Positions 26,928-36,900 are shown, numbered from the stretch's first letter. The stretch is 64,000 nucleotides of DNA from Pannonibacter phragmitetus_B (GCF_050510895.1 NZ_JBNINT010000001.1:744001-808000), one strand, 5' to 3'. Notes: generated by a model from the sequence alone, not told the origin. Numbers and translations: made by a program.

Positions 26928-27968
26928 ATGCTGACAAGAAGAACCATGATGGCCGCCATGACATGCAGCATGCTGATGGCTGGCTGGCAAAGCGCGCACG
27001 CGGCCGAGTATGAATTCAAGCTGCATCACTTTCTAAGCGCCAACGCGCCTGCCCATACCCAGATGCTGGAGCCTTGGGCAAAGGCGGTCGAGAAAGCCAC
27101 TAACGGCAAGGTCCATATCGAAATCTTCCCGAGCATGACGCTTGGCGGTCGCCCGCCGGAGTTGATCTCTCAGGTTCGCAGTGGCGTGGTGGATCTGGTT
27201 TGGACTGTCAACGGTTACACGCCTGGGCTTTTCCCACGCAGCGAGGTCTTTGAGCTTCCGACCGTGTTCAAGAACGACCCGGCCGCAACGAACCTGGCGA
27301 TGCGCGAACTCTTCGAGAGCGACCTGAAGGACGATTACGCTGGTGTGGAAGTGATGTTTCTCCATGTCCATGCGGGTCAGGGGATCCACATGGGAGACAC
27401 GGAAGTCCGCACACCGGCAGACCTTGCCGGAAAGAGGATGCGTGTCCCGACAAGGACAGGCGCTTGGGTGATTGAGGCGCTTGGTGCAACACCTGTGGCA
27501 ATGCCGGTTCCCGAACTGCCGCCCGCGCTACAGAAAGGCGTTGTGGACGGGGCCTTCATTCCCTGGGAAATCATCGCACCGCTGAAGATCCAGGAGCAGA
27601 CGGAATACCAGATCGAAGGTGCCGACGAGGGCCGCTTCGGCAATACAGTCTTCCAGGTCTCGATGAACAAGGGCCGCTGGGATAGCCTGCCCGCCGAGAT
27701 TCAGGAAGGCTTCCGAAAGGCATCCGACGAGGACTGGCTTCGCCAGGTCGGCGAAATCTGGCGCAAATCCGATGACTTCGGCATAGATCTAGCCGTCAAG
27801 AGTGGCAACGAACATATCGTGCTGACACCTGAAGAAACCGCCGCTTTTGACGAGGCTGTTCGTCCGGTTGTCGACCGCTGGATCGAGGAAACGGGCACAA
27901 AGGGGTTTGACGGCTCTGCACTCGTTGAGAACGCGCGCTCGGTCACTGCTGAGAATGCGACGCGCTGA
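26928..27968 (+). CDS. dctP: TRAP transporter substrate-binding protein (DctP family)
   Basis: The protein is 346 aa with a Sec signal peptide (LTRRTMMAAMTCSMLMAG, cleavage after AHA near residue 25). The mature part has the DctP pattern: LHHFLSANAPAHTQ near the start, then AGKRMRVPTRTGAWVIEALGATPVAMP near residue 165, which contains the conserved Arg that binds ligand carboxylates. It delivers an organic acid to the small and large membrane subunits encoded next. GGAGGAGGAA lies just before the start. Its stop overlaps the DctQ start by one base. Confidence 0.93.
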   Translation: MLTRRTMMAAMTCSMLMAGWQSAHAAEYEFKLHHFLSANAPAHTQMLEPWAKAVEKATNGKVHIEIFPSMTLGGRPPELISQVRSGVVDLVWTVNGYTPGLFPRSEVFELPTVFKNDPAATNLAMRELFESDLKDDYAGVEVMFLHVHAGQGIHMGDTEVRTPADLAGKRMRVPTRTGAWVIEALGATPVAMPVPELPPALQKGVVDGAFIPWEIIAPLKIQEQTEYQIEGADEGRFGNTVFQVSMNKGRWDSLPAEIQEGFRKASDEDWLRQVGEIWRKSDDFGIDLAVKSGNEHIVLTPEETAAFDEAVRPVVDRWIEETGTKGFDGSALVENARSVTAENATR

Positions 27969-28489
27969 TGGTTGCAAACCAACCACTTCGCAGCACCGGC
28001 TTTGCCGGTGCTGTCCACCGGGGCGCTGAAGGATGGGCGCTGCTTGGCGGTCTCATCCTGCTTGCGGTGGTCGGCGCCAACATCCTCTCTGTCATCGGCA
28101 AGCCCCTAGGCATCTCTTTTGCCGGAGATTTCGAACTGACTGAGATGGGCGTGGCGGTGGCAGCCTTCGCCTTCCTTCCCTACTGCCAGATCACAAGAGC
28201 GAACGTTACTGCTGATATCTTTACCTCTGGCGTATCGCCCAGGATGATGGCCTTCCTCAACTTCGCAGGAGCGTTCGTGGCGCTCGCATTCAGCATTATT
28301 CTTCTCTGGCGCATGTTTCTCGGCATGCAGGAGCAGAAGACTTACGGCTATGCCACCACGATCCTTCAGATTCCGCAGTGGCTTGCGTTCGTTCCCATTC
28401 TCCTATCGCTTGGTCTTCTGATGCTAACTTCACTCGTTAGCGCGATGGAGGAATGCAAGAAGGCGAAACAGGGAGCAAAACATGTCTGA
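27968..28489 (+). CDS. dctQ: TRAP transporter small permease (DctQ family)
   Basis: The protein is 173 aa with four predicted membrane helices and the DctQ region NILSVIGKPLGISFAGDFELTE near residue 40. It connects binding protein and large permease. The start overlaps the DctP stop, and its end overlaps the DctM start by 8 bases, so the three subunits are coupled. Confidence 0.9.
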   Translation: MVANQPLRSTGFAGAVHRGAEGWALLGGLILLAVVGANILSVIGKPLGISFAGDFELTEMGVAVAAFAFLPYCQITRANVTADIFTSGVSPRMMAFLNFAGAFVALAFSIILLWRMFLGMQEQKTYGYATTILQIPQWLAFVPILLSLGLLMLTSLVSAMEECKKAKQGAKHV

Positions 28490-29835
28490 GGCTCTACTCT
28501 TGGGCCTGGGAGGCCTTGTTGCTCTGATCCTTCTGATTGGTTTGCGAATGCCTATCGCCTACGCCATGATCCTGGTTGGCGGTCTGGGCACCATGCTGAT
28601 AAACGGCCCTGCTCTGGTTCTCAATCAGCTCAACACGCTCGCCTACGGCCAGTTCTCGATTTACGATTTGTCCGTGGTGCCGATGTTTGTCCTGATGGGG
28701 GCAATCGCTTCAAGAATCGGACTTTCGCAGGCGCTCTTCCGGGCTGCCAATGCCTGGCTAGGCTGGCTCCCTGGAGGCACTGCAATGGCGGCGATCGCCG
28801 GTTGCGCAGGCTTTGGTGCCGTCTGCGGATCTTCGCTGGCCACAGCCTCGACCATGGGCAAGGTCGCTCTTCCGGAGCTGCGGCGATACAATTACTCCCC
28901 GCACTTTCGACCGGTACGCTGGCGGCGGGCGGCGTTCTCGGCATCCTGATACCGCCTTCCGTGGTGCTTATCATCTACGCCATCATCGTGGAGACCAATA
29001 TCGTCACGATGTTCATGGCGGCGTTTATTCCCGGAATGCTCGCTGTCATCCTGTTCATTGCCACCATCGCCATCTATGTCGCGATCCGCCCCGAAGCCGC
29101 GCCGAAGGGCGGGAAACTTTCCAGAACGGAATTCTGGGAGGCCACCCTCGGGATGACGCCAGTTCTGGTCATCTTCGGCATGGTGATCGGAGGTATCTAT
29201 TTCGGCCTGTTCAATCCGACGCCGGCAGCAGCCGTGGGGTTTTTCTGATACTGGCGCTCGGGCTGGTTCGCCGACGGCTCTCGCGGGATGACCTGAGAAC
29301 CTGCCTGCTTGAAACCGCTTCGACGACGGGCATGATCTATCTGATCCTGCTCGGCGCCGAGATGCTGAAGATCTTCATGTCCCGGTCGGGGCTGCCCCAG
29401 GAAGCCGCGCTTTGGGTCGCCCAATCAGGCATGCCACCCATGACTATTATGGTAGTAATGCTGATCGCGTTGATCCTGCTGGGCTGCCTCATGGATTCTC
29501 TTTCGATGATCTTGCTTGTCATCCCGTTTTTCTGGCCGGCCCTCGTGGAGGTCAATGGCGGAATCTATCAGATGGCTGACGGCTCAGGCTTCGGAATGAG
29601 CACGGAGGACCTCAAGGTCTGGTTCGGGATTCTCTCTCTGATCGTGGTTGAGCTTGGGCTTATAACCCCACCGGTCGGCATGAATGTTTTTGTCATTTCC
29701 GCGATTGCGCGTGACGTACCGATGATCGAGACCTTCAAGGGCGTCATGCCTTTCTTCTGTGCTGAAGTGTTTCGTGTGTTGATCCTTCTGAGCTTTCCAA
29801 TTCTCACGCTTTGGCTGCCAGCCGTTCTGCGTTAG
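28482..29835 (+). CDS. dctM: TRAP transporter large permease (DctM family; frame broken twice)
   Basis: Three frames join into one 451-aa DctM protein. The first break is at the C run 28897-28900 (restoring YNYSPALSTGTLAAGG). The second is at the G run 29236-29239 (restoring PAAAVGVFLILALGL). Family features are seen in all parts: LRMPIAYAMILVGGLG, AAIAGCAGFGAVCGSSLATASTMGKVALPEL, GILIPPSVVLIIYAI and, near the end, VVELGLITPPVGMNVFVI. It has about twelve helices and moves the solute with sodium. The repaired length is right for the family and the transporter subunits are otherwise intact, so the breaks are probably consensus errors. Confidence 0.85.
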
Positions 29836-29898
29836 CGACAAACAAGACAATCAGGCCGCTCGGCTTGCACCGGGCGGCGCTACAACAGGAAAATCATA

Positions 29899-30800
29899 AT
29901 GACATGGGCAATACTGGGGGCGGGAGCACTTGGCTCGGTCATCGGAGCAGAGCTTTTCAACAATGGGGCAGATATCGTTCTTCTCGATACGAATGAGGCC
30001 CATTTGAAAGCTATTCAGTCTGAGGGGCTTCGTGTTGATTGGGACGATAGGACCGATCACCTGCCGATCCGGGCCATGCGTCCGGAAAACGCACCCGAAC
30101 TCGAGCTTGTAATCCTGTTGACAAAGACGATGCATTCTCAGGCTGCACTGTCATCTATTGCTCCCAGGATTGCCGCCGGGGCTTGCGTCCTGACGCTTCA
30201 GAACGGCCTTGGCAACGTGGAGAGAATTTGCGGCCTGGTTCCAGAAACTCAAATCCTGTATGGCTGCACGATGACCCCGGGAGACCTGCGTGGCCCCGGC
30301 CATGTGGTCAGTCACGGAATTGCTTACACCCCTTCTCGCCGCTCACTGAAAACCCAATTGCAGGACGTATTTCAGAAAAACTCATTGCTGCCGGCTTTGA
30401 GAAGACAAGCAATGCGGCCGCAAAGATATGGGAGAAAGCTTCGTTCAACTGCGCAATGAACGCCACGGCGGTTCTCGGCGAGGGAACGGTCGGCCAGATC
30501 GCCGATTTCGTCGGCGGTGACCTTGCCCGCAAGATCGCGTTCGAGGTCCTCGAGGTCGCTGCTGCAGAAGGCATTGCTACGAACCGGACTGCGGTCGCCG
30601 AGCAGATCGACTTCGCTCTCGAACACCATGTCGCGCATAAGCCCTCTATGCTTCAGGATATCGAGGGAGGCCGGAGAACGGAAATAGAATCCCTGAACGG
30701 GTATGCCGCCGAAAGGGGAGCCGCCCTTGGTGTTCCGGTTCCACTGAACACCCTTCTAGCCTCTTTGGTGCGTATGAAAGAACAGCAAAGACTGGCCTGA
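29899..30800 (+). CDS. 2-dehydropantoate 2-reductase-like (ApbA/PanE family) oxidoreductase (frame broken once)
   Basis: The N-terminus has a Rossmann fingerprint, ILGAGALGSVIGAELFNNG, followed by LLTKTMHSQAAL and LTLQNGLGN, as in PanE. The frame breaks at the C run 30329-30332; one extra C gives GIAYTPFSPLTENPIAG and a 300-aa protein of normal length. The C-terminal half has KIWEKASFNCAMNATAVL and the helix with KPSMLQDIEGGRRTEIE, the substrate-binding region. The family reduces 2-oxo acids such as ketopantoate with NADPH. It follows the TRAP genes by 63 bases, so here it may act on an imported hydroxy or oxo acid rather than in CoA synthesis. Confidence 0.83.
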
Positions 30801-30888
30801 TGACACTTTCGAAGTTCGGAAACGGGCGATACCGTTTCGTGCAGAGTTCAGGAAAAATGAACCTCTCAGATCTCGCAAAGGAGCCCAG

Positions 30889-31026
30889 GGACGGTTCTTC
30901 AACGTCGTTGATCTGATCAACAAGCTAGATGCCGAGGCGAGCGCCGACCGGCAAGACCGGACCGCTGATTTGATCTCCTACCCCGATTTCCGGATCCTCG
31001 ACGAACTGTGTGGCCTGCTCTCCTGA
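30889..31026 (+). pseudogene. IS21-family istB fragment
   Basis: A 45-codon open stretch reads GRFFNVVDLINKLDAEAS...DFRILDEL, matching the middle of IS21 IstB helper ATPases (FFNVVDLVN...FVILDELGY), including the acidic Walker B end. Both ends of the gene are missing. It abuts the IS3 relic that follows. Confidence 0.65.
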
Positions 31027-31075
31027 AAAGTTCTCGTTTTGAGGATAGTCTGTTCTCAATTGAAAGAAACAGACG

Positions 31076-31510
31076 ATGCAGCGGTCTAGGTTCTCCGAAG
31101 AACAGATCATTGGCATTTTTGAAAGAACATCAGGCTGGTATTTCGGCCGCTGAGCTATGCCGCAAGTATGGCGTCAGCGATGCGACCTTTTACAAGTGGC
31201 GCTCAAAGTACGGCGGCATGGAGGTGTCTGAGGCCAAACGGCTGAAGGCCCTGGAAGAAGAGAACGCAAAACTGAAGAAGCTGCTCGCGGGAGTCGATGA
31301 TTGATGTGTCGACACTTCGCGAGATGCTCGGAAAAAACCTTCTGATGCCGGGTTCAAGGAGGAATGCCGTGAACTGGGCATCGAATGGCACTACATCGCT
31401 CCAGGCAAACCGATGCTGAACGGCTTCGTCGAAAGCTTCAATGGGTGCCTGAGAGACGAGTGTCTCAACGAGCACTTGTTCCGCAGCTATCACCACGCCC
31501 GGGAAATTCC
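31076..31510 (+). pseudogene. IS3-family transposase relic (orfA plus fused end of orfB)
   Basis: From the ATG at 31076 the sequence encodes QRSRFSEEQIIGI, then, after an extra T, LKEHQAGISAAELCRKYGVSDATFYKWRSKYGG and the leucine-zipper part of OrfA. An extra G near 31293 breaks it again before SMIDVSTLREMLGKN. From 31353 the OrfB end follows directly: ECRELGIEWHYIAPGKPM and GFVESFNGCLRDECLNEH, holding the last Glu of the DDE triad. Most of OrfB is deleted. Unlike the other breaks in this window these are insertions plus a large deletion, so this is a true relic. Confidence 0.8.
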
Positions 31511-31596
31511 AGTTCCCGCTGGCCCAAATTCGGGGTGCACGTCACACCGTCAACAGCGCTAACTTATGAATGCAGACAACCGGGGGAACAGGTCAA

Positions 31597-31943
31597 ACCG
31601 GATCAAATCCCGCGGCGATAGCGCGATGTTTGAAGTTCTTGAACATTTCCTCTTACGTCCTGCGCGGGAACAGCCGGTCGTCGGAAATTGGCCAGGTGTC
31701 GGTGACATGTTCCCGGAGTGTCCGCAGGTTCATCTCGATGAGGTCAGGATAGTCGATGCTCTCGTTCATCCTGTAGATTCAGCCAAGGCACTCACGAAGT
31801 CGATGTTTCGCGACAACGTACAGGCTGGTCCCCAAAGACTTTCTATAGGTGGGTTTGCCGAGCATCCGAGCAAGATTCTTTGAAAGCCGGATTGGCAGGT
31901 GATGCCGACCGTCATGGCGCTGGATATAAGATACAATTGCCAT
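31597..31943 (-). pseudogene. Tyrosine integrase N-terminal relic beside tRNA-Met
   Basis: From an ATG at 31943 the minus strand encodes AIVSYIQRHDGRHHLPIRL, then KPTYRKSLGTSLYVVAKHRLREC, which resembles the N-terminal arm-binding region of tRNA-site tyrosine recombinases. In-frame stops interrupt it near 31781 and 31651, but protein-like sequence continues between them (MNESIDYPDLIEMNLRTLR). No catalytic R-H-R-Y part remains. It lies 90 bases beyond the 3' end of tRNA-Met, on the same strand, which is the classical place for an island integrase. The family call rests on pattern memory, not a search. Confidence 0.55.
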
Positions 31944-32033
31944 GGTCTCGCCGCGTACAAGAGCGTGAGACCTGTCACAAAACAAGAGTATTTCATCTTG
32001 TGTAATCTATTGATTTTATCGATGACTAATTGA

Positions 32034-32110
32034 TGGTAGCGGAGGAGGGACTCGAACCCCCGACACGCGGATTATGATTCCGCTGCTCTAACCAACTGAG
32101 CTACTCCGCC
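32034..32110 (-). tRNA. tRNA-Met (CAT), elongator type
   Basis: The 77-base gene folds as a full cloverleaf on the minus strand. The acceptor GGCGGAG pairs with CTCCGCT (one G-U), the D-arm is AGCTCAGTTGGTTAGAGC, the anticodon stem GCGGA/TCCGC encloses ATCATAA with anticodon CAT, the T-arm holds GGTTCGAGTC, and the 3' ACCA is encoded. The acceptor lacks the 1-72 mismatch of initiator tRNA. It is intact, and its 5' half is repeated at 10569-10600. Confidence 0.95.
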
Positions 32111-32114
32111 ATCC
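32083..32114 (-). repeat. Right copy of 32-bp tRNA-Met-derived direct repeat
   Basis: This is the 5' half of the intact tRNA-Met plus four flanking bases, matching 10569-10600 in the same orientation with one mismatch. Sequence to the right (mnmA side) is GC-rich chromosome; sequence to the left, beyond the tRNA, is AT-rich with integrase and IS relics. Confidence 0.75.
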
Positions 32115-32480
32115 GTCCGTCTGCCGTTTCTTGGGGCCGGAGCGGTTGGTGCTGTCCGGCGGGCAGAGGCTTGAGCGCGGCGCGGTGGCGCCGGTGTGGG
32201 GAGCTTATAGGAAGGGGCGGGGGCTCCTGTCAAGCGGGGTTTGACGGGATTTTGACAGGCGGCACAAGTGGCTGTCCGCCCTGTGGATGACGGCGGTGAA
32301 GCTGTCCGGCAAATGCGGGGAAACTGGCGGATTTCTGATGCCTTGGGGCGCAGCTGACTTCCGGCGATGGGAATGGCGCAGGTTGCAGAGCCCGGCAGGC
32401 CAGAGGGCGCGCGCCATTCCGCAAATTTTGTAAGTTCCCTGATGAAACCTCCCGGCAGGCCTGCCCACCGGGAGATTGGA
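32115..32480. other. Non-coding gap between tRNA-Met and mnmA
   Basis: About 365 GC-rich bases with no convincing gene on either strand. An inverted repeat CTCCCGG (32449) / CCGGGAG (32468) lies just past the mnmA stop codon and may be a weak terminator for the minus strand. Confidence 0.5.
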
Positions 32481-33664
32481 TCACGCCGCTGGCAGCGTCC
32501 GGTTTTCTTCGCGGGTGAAGGCAGGGCTGGTGAGGCCGAGGGGTCTGGCGCGGGCGATCCAGCCGCCGCCCAGAACCTGCGCGCTGCTGTCGTCGCTATC
32601 ATAGAAGACGCAGGCCTGCCCCGGCGCGACACCGGTTTCCCCATCAGTCAGTTCCACCTTTGTGACGCCATCTGTAATGGTCAGCACTGCCGGGGTTGGG
32701 GGCGGGTGGAGCGGACCTTGGCGAAGACTTCGGCGCGCATGCCTTCCGTGGCGGGTTCCGTGCCCAGCCAGTTGAGGTCGCGCAGCTCCAGCGTGCGGGT
32801 GGCGAGCGCTTCCTTGGGGCCGACGAGCACGCGCTTCTGCGCCGCGTCCAGATGCACCACGTAAAGCGGTTCGCCGGTGGCCACGCCAATGCCGCGCCGC
32901 TGGCCGATGGTGTAGTGGATGATGCCCTCGTGGCGGCCCAGCACGCGCCCGTCCAGATGCACGATGTCGCCCGGCTCCAGCGCGTCGGGACGCAGCTTCT
33001 GGATCACATCGGAATACTTGCCCTTGGGCACGAAGCAGATGTCCTGGCTGTCCTGCTTGTCGGCAACGGACAGGCCGAATTCGCGGGCCAGCTCGCGCAC
33101 GTCCGCCTTCGGCATGCCGCCGAGCGGGAAGCGCAGGAAGTCCAGCTGCTCCTGCGTTGTCGCAAAGAGGAAGTAGCTCTGGTCGCGATCAAGGTCAGCG
33201 GGGCGGAACATCTGGTGGTGGCCGTCGGCACCCGGCGCGGTGCGCACGTAATGGCCCGTGGCCAGCACATCGGCGCCCAGCGTGCGGGCGGTGGTCAGAA
33301 GGTCGGAGAACTTGACCGTCTGGTTGCAGGCCACGCAAGGCACCGGCGTTTCGCCGTTGAGATAGCTGTCGGCGAAACGGTCGATCACCTGCTCCTTGAA
33401 GCGGCGCTCATAGTCCAGCACATAGTGGGGAATGCCGAGGCGCTCGGCCACGCGGCGGGCATCGTGAATGTCCTGCCCGGCGCAGCAGGAGCCCGCCCGG
33501 TGCACGGCGGCGCCATGGTCATAAAGCTGCAGGGTGATGCCGATGACATCGTAGCCCTCGCGCTTCATCAGGCCGGCAACAACGGATGAATCGACGCCGC
33601 CGGACATGGCGACAACGACACGGGTTTCTGCCGGGGACTTCGGCAGATGAAGGGAATTCAGCAT
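32481..33664 (-). CDS. mnmA: tRNA-specific 2-thiouridylase MnmA (frame broken once)
   Basis: The first 324 residues are in one frame: the PP-loop VVVAMSGGVDSSVV near residue 20, the Cys in PVPCVACNQTVKF and the second catalytic Cys in DSQDICFVP. The last 65 residues (TITDGVTKVELTDG, then GQACVFYDSDD) are in another. One extra C in the run 32698-32702 (G run on the plus strand) joins them into 394 aa, the usual length. MnmA thiolates U34 of tRNA-Lys, Glu and Gln in the cytoplasm. Because this gene is close to essential, the break is very likely a sequence error. Confidence 0.92.
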
Positions 33665-34051
33665 TTTCGTCCTCTCGTTCCGCCGGGGTCAAGGTCCGGG
33701 GGCGGGATGGGCGTTGGCCGGAGGGGTATGACAGCTGGAATGCCGCAGGTCAGGCTGTTCCGCTTTTCCGCAGGCAGCCCGGCGGAACTGCTGTCAGGCC
33801 GTCCGGAAGATGAGGGGCAGTATACAGGCAAGGCGCGTTGCTGCCAATCGGCCCGGCAAAAGGTGCAAGTGACCGGGCAAGCCTTGCCGTGCCGGGCAGG
33901 ATTTGCCGGGCCGGGCGTGCGGCGGAAATGACGCTTGTCTTGCATTTTCTTGATTCAAAACAACAATTTGCGGCCGCTGAAACTGGCCCCGTCCTTGCTT
34001 TTGAGTGGCAAGGATAAATCCGCCCCTTGTGGGCAAGTGTCGAGGGTTGCC
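33665..34051. other. Divergent intergenic region between mnmA and fliK
   Basis: About 390 bases without a gene. The mnmA side is GC-rich. From 33940 on it becomes AT-rich and contains the sigma-54 promoter for fliK at 33984-33998. Confidence 0.6.
33984..33998 (+). promoter_or_regulatory. Sigma-54 (-24/-12) promoter before fliK
   Basis: TGGCCCCGTCCTTGC fits the sigma-54 pattern (TGGCMCG-N4-TTGC) with one mismatch and the exact GG-N10-GC spacing. The predicted start is near 34010, about 42 bases before the fliK start codon. FlbD, the known class of activator for such flagellar promoters, is encoded at 41679-43034. Confidence 0.65.
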
Positions 34052-36183
34052 GTGCAGGCGTTTCAGCTTCGGATCGATCTTGGTGGCATGAGCGGGCCTG
34101 CCGGTGCAGGCGCGGGGCCTTCGGCTGGCGGACAGGCGGCTGAGGGTGTTTTCGCCGGTGTTCTGGCAAGTGCTGGCCTTGAAGGGGCCGGGGCGGCGGT
34201 TGCCGCTGCGCCGGTGAATGCCTCTGCTTCCGGCGGCATTCCGGCGCAGAAGGCCATCGATGCGCAGGGTCTGCAGGTGCTGCAGCCGGGCGCCGTGGTG
34301 GAGCCGCAGGCCATTGATGCGGAAGCTGCGCTGCCTTTGCCCCTGCCGCAGGTGCCTGGTTCCTCTCCCGCCGAGCTGCCATCTCCGCTTCCCGGCACGG
34401 CGGCTGGCGAGGCTGTGGTTGATGGTCTGCCGGTTGCGGATGCCCCGGTGCTGGATGGCGAGTCAGGTGCTGATGCAACAGCGATGGTGGTGGCATTTGT
34501 CATGCCTGCGCCTCTGCCTGCGCCGCAGCCCATTGTGGCTGCCCCGGCGCAAAATGGCTTTCAGGATGGGGCGCTGAATGGTGTGGACGGCCTGCGCGGC
34601 AGCATTACCCCGGCATTGCCGGATCTGCCGCAGCCGGGTGGTCAGCCGCAGCCTTCTGCGCCCGGCACGGCCCAGCCGCAGGTTGACGCGTCCGTGTCCG
34701 CTCCCTTGCGCCTGCCGGCGGGGATCTGCCGTCCACCGAGGCTGGAAAGGCTCCCGCGGCCGCGCAGCCGGGTGTTCCTGCAATGCCTGCCGCCAATGCC
34801 GCATCTGCCCCCGCTTTGGGCGTTGCGCCGCAGGTGCTTCAGCAATTGGAAAATGCGCAGCCGCAGGCGGGTGCCGGTCTTGAAACCGCGCTTGCTGCAG
34901 CAGGCCTCGCCGCCAGCGGCACTGAAACTCTGGAGCCAGACGTTCTTGCCGCACTTGCACGCTCTGCAACTGCAGGCGCTGCCCAGGCTGACGTTGTGGC
35001 CGCCAAGGCAGCTGCAAACGGTTCTGTTGATGTTCAGACACAGGCTGCTGTTTCTCAGGTGCAGCCACAGACTGCCGGGCCTCAGGCTGACGTGCGTCCC
35101 CAGCCGGTTTCGGCACCTGTGGCAGCAGATAGCGCATCCTCGCAGCCGGTAGCCGCATCGCCCGCTTCTGCGGTTGAGGCGGGGCCGGATGCTGTAGAGA
35201 CGCTGCGCTTTGCCATTTCTTCCGGTGCGGATGATGTTGCCGGTGTTCCCGCTGCCCGGCCCGAGGTTGTGGCACAGCAGGCTGTTGCCACAGCCGTTTC
35301 CGGTTCGGTCGCGGCCGGCATGACCAAGGCAGCTATCGCTGAAACGGCAGGGCAGACGGCTCAGGCTGACGAGGCCGTGCAGCTCGCGGCTCTGAAGCGT
35401 GCCGACGAGAAGGATGGAACCGGCAGCCGCTATGCCTTTGCAGGTGAGGCCTCGTCTGAAAAGCCGGTGGCACAGTCTGTGGCCGCGAAGGGTACGCAGG
35501 CGGCTGATCTGGCTGGCGCCTCTGCCACCGTCAATACTGGCCAGTCTGCTGCAAACGCGGCTGCGCCGGACGGGGCTGAGGCTGACAAGGGATCAGATCC
35601 GGTCGTGGCGCTGGACGCCCGTGCCGGACGGATGGACTTTACCGGCTTTGGCCGGGCTGACGGCCAATCGGCCACAAGCATCGGCACGGCGCAGGCGTCT
35701 GTGTCCGGGCAGGTGCCCACCCAGGCGCAGGCCCAGGCGGCAGCCAGCCAGATTGCCGGACAGATCCAGCTGCAATCCCGCGCCGGACAGAGCCGCTTCC
35801 AGATGCGGCTTGACCCGCCCGAGCTGGGCCGGATTGAGGTCCATATGAAGGTCAAGGCTGGCGGTGAAGTCGAGGCTCATCTGATCGTCGACAAGTCCGA
35901 GACGCTCGACATGTTCATGCGCGACCACAAGGGGCTTGAGCGTGCGCTGGAGCAGATCGGCCTGAAGGCCGAGCAGGGCGGGCTGCAGTTTTCGCTGCGT
36001 GATGAGGGCAGCAGCCGCCAGTTTGCCTTCTCTGGTGACGGGCAGGGCAACGGTTCCGGACAGTCCGGCCATCAGGGCCAGCCGCAGGGACAGGATGGGC
36101 AAGCCGCAGAGCGCGGCATCAGTGAGCGCGTCGTGCAGCTTTACCGCCAAAGCGGACGCAGCGGCGTCGATATCCGAATTTAG
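34052..36183 (+). CDS. fliK: Flagellar hook-length control protein FliK (frame broken once)
   Basis: Two frames join at the G run 34720-34723; one extra G gives LRLPAGDLPSTEAGKAPA and about 710 aa. I chose the GTG at 34052 (GAGG upstream). The long N-terminal part is Ala/Pro/Gln-rich and low-complexity, as in FliK secretion and ruler regions. The C-terminal Flg_hook domain is clear: QSRFQMRLDPPELGRIEVHMKV, then HLIVDKSETLDMFMRDHKGLERAL. FliK is exported and measures the hook before the switch to filament export. It sits directly before flgD and behind a sigma-54 promoter. The low-complexity part makes the exact start uncertain. Confidence 0.87.
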
Positions 36184-36237
36184 TATGCGTGCAAACTCCG
36201 GCTTGGCTGCAGGCCGCCGGTGTCAGGAGTGAAGAGA

Positions 36238-36900
36238 ATGGCAACAGTTTCCGCGAACACCGCAGCGAACACAGCCCAGAGCTCGAGCGCTGCCAGCAAG
36301 CAGACCTTGCTCGGCAGCTATGACCTGTTCCTGACGCTGCTGACCACGCAGATCCAGAATCAGGATCCGCTTGAGCCTCTGGATGCCTCGCAATACACTC
36401 AGCAGCTGGTGCAGTATTCCAGCGTTGAGCAGGCAATCAAAAGCAATGAGTATCTCGAGAATCTGATTGCCATGATGCAGGCTGGCCAGGCCTCGTCCTA
36501 TGTGAACTACCTTGGCTCGCAGGTTACTGCTTCCGGCGCCAGCACGGTTCTGGAAAATGGCGAAGCCACTTGGAAGGCCAATGTTTCCGAGGCGGCCACG
36601 GGTCTTGTCGAGATTCGGAACTCTGCCGGTGCCAAGGTTTACGAGGGCAAGGTGGACTTCTCGAGAGGTGACAACACGTTTGTCTGGGACGGAAAGTCAT
36701 CGAACGGGATAGCTGTCCCTGACGGGGCCTATTCTATCTCTTTCCAGCTGAGCAATGCTGCAGGCAACAAGGTGACACCAGTTACACAGATCTCCGGTAA
36801 GGTTGACCGTGTCGACCTGTCGAGCGGGACGCCCTACCTGGAGATCGGCGGTGTGTCCATTCCGGTGAGTTCGGTGACTTCCGTTTCGCGGGCAAGCTGA
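36238..36900 (+). CDS. flgD: Flagellar hook capping/assembly protein FlgD
   Basis: The protein is 220 aa from the ATG at 36238 with AGGAGTGAAGA upstream. The N-terminal FlgD domain reads DLFLTLLTTQIQNQDPLEPLD near residue 35 and then QYTQQLVQYSSVEQ. The FlgD Ig-like/FLgD_tudor part follows, with FVWDGKSSNGIAVPDGAYS near residue 145. FlgD caps the growing hook outside the cell. It is 54 bases after fliK, in the same operon, and a terminator follows at 36927. Confidence 0.93.
   Translation: MATVSANTAANTAQSSSAASKQTLLGSYDLFLTLLTTQIQNQDPLEPLDASQYTQQLVQYSSVEQAIKSNEYLENLIAMMQAGQASSYVNYLGSQVTASGASTVLENGEATWKANVSEAATGLVEIRNSAGAKVYEGKVDFSRGDNTFVWDGKSSNGIAVPDGAYSISFQLSNAAGNKVTPVTQISGKVDRVDLSSGTPYLEIGGVSIPVSSVTSVSRAS

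Noticed and set aside
28802..29248. Separate small genes within the TRAP large-permease region
   Set aside because: Motifs in the three frames are consecutive parts of DctM and rejoin at two G/C runs.
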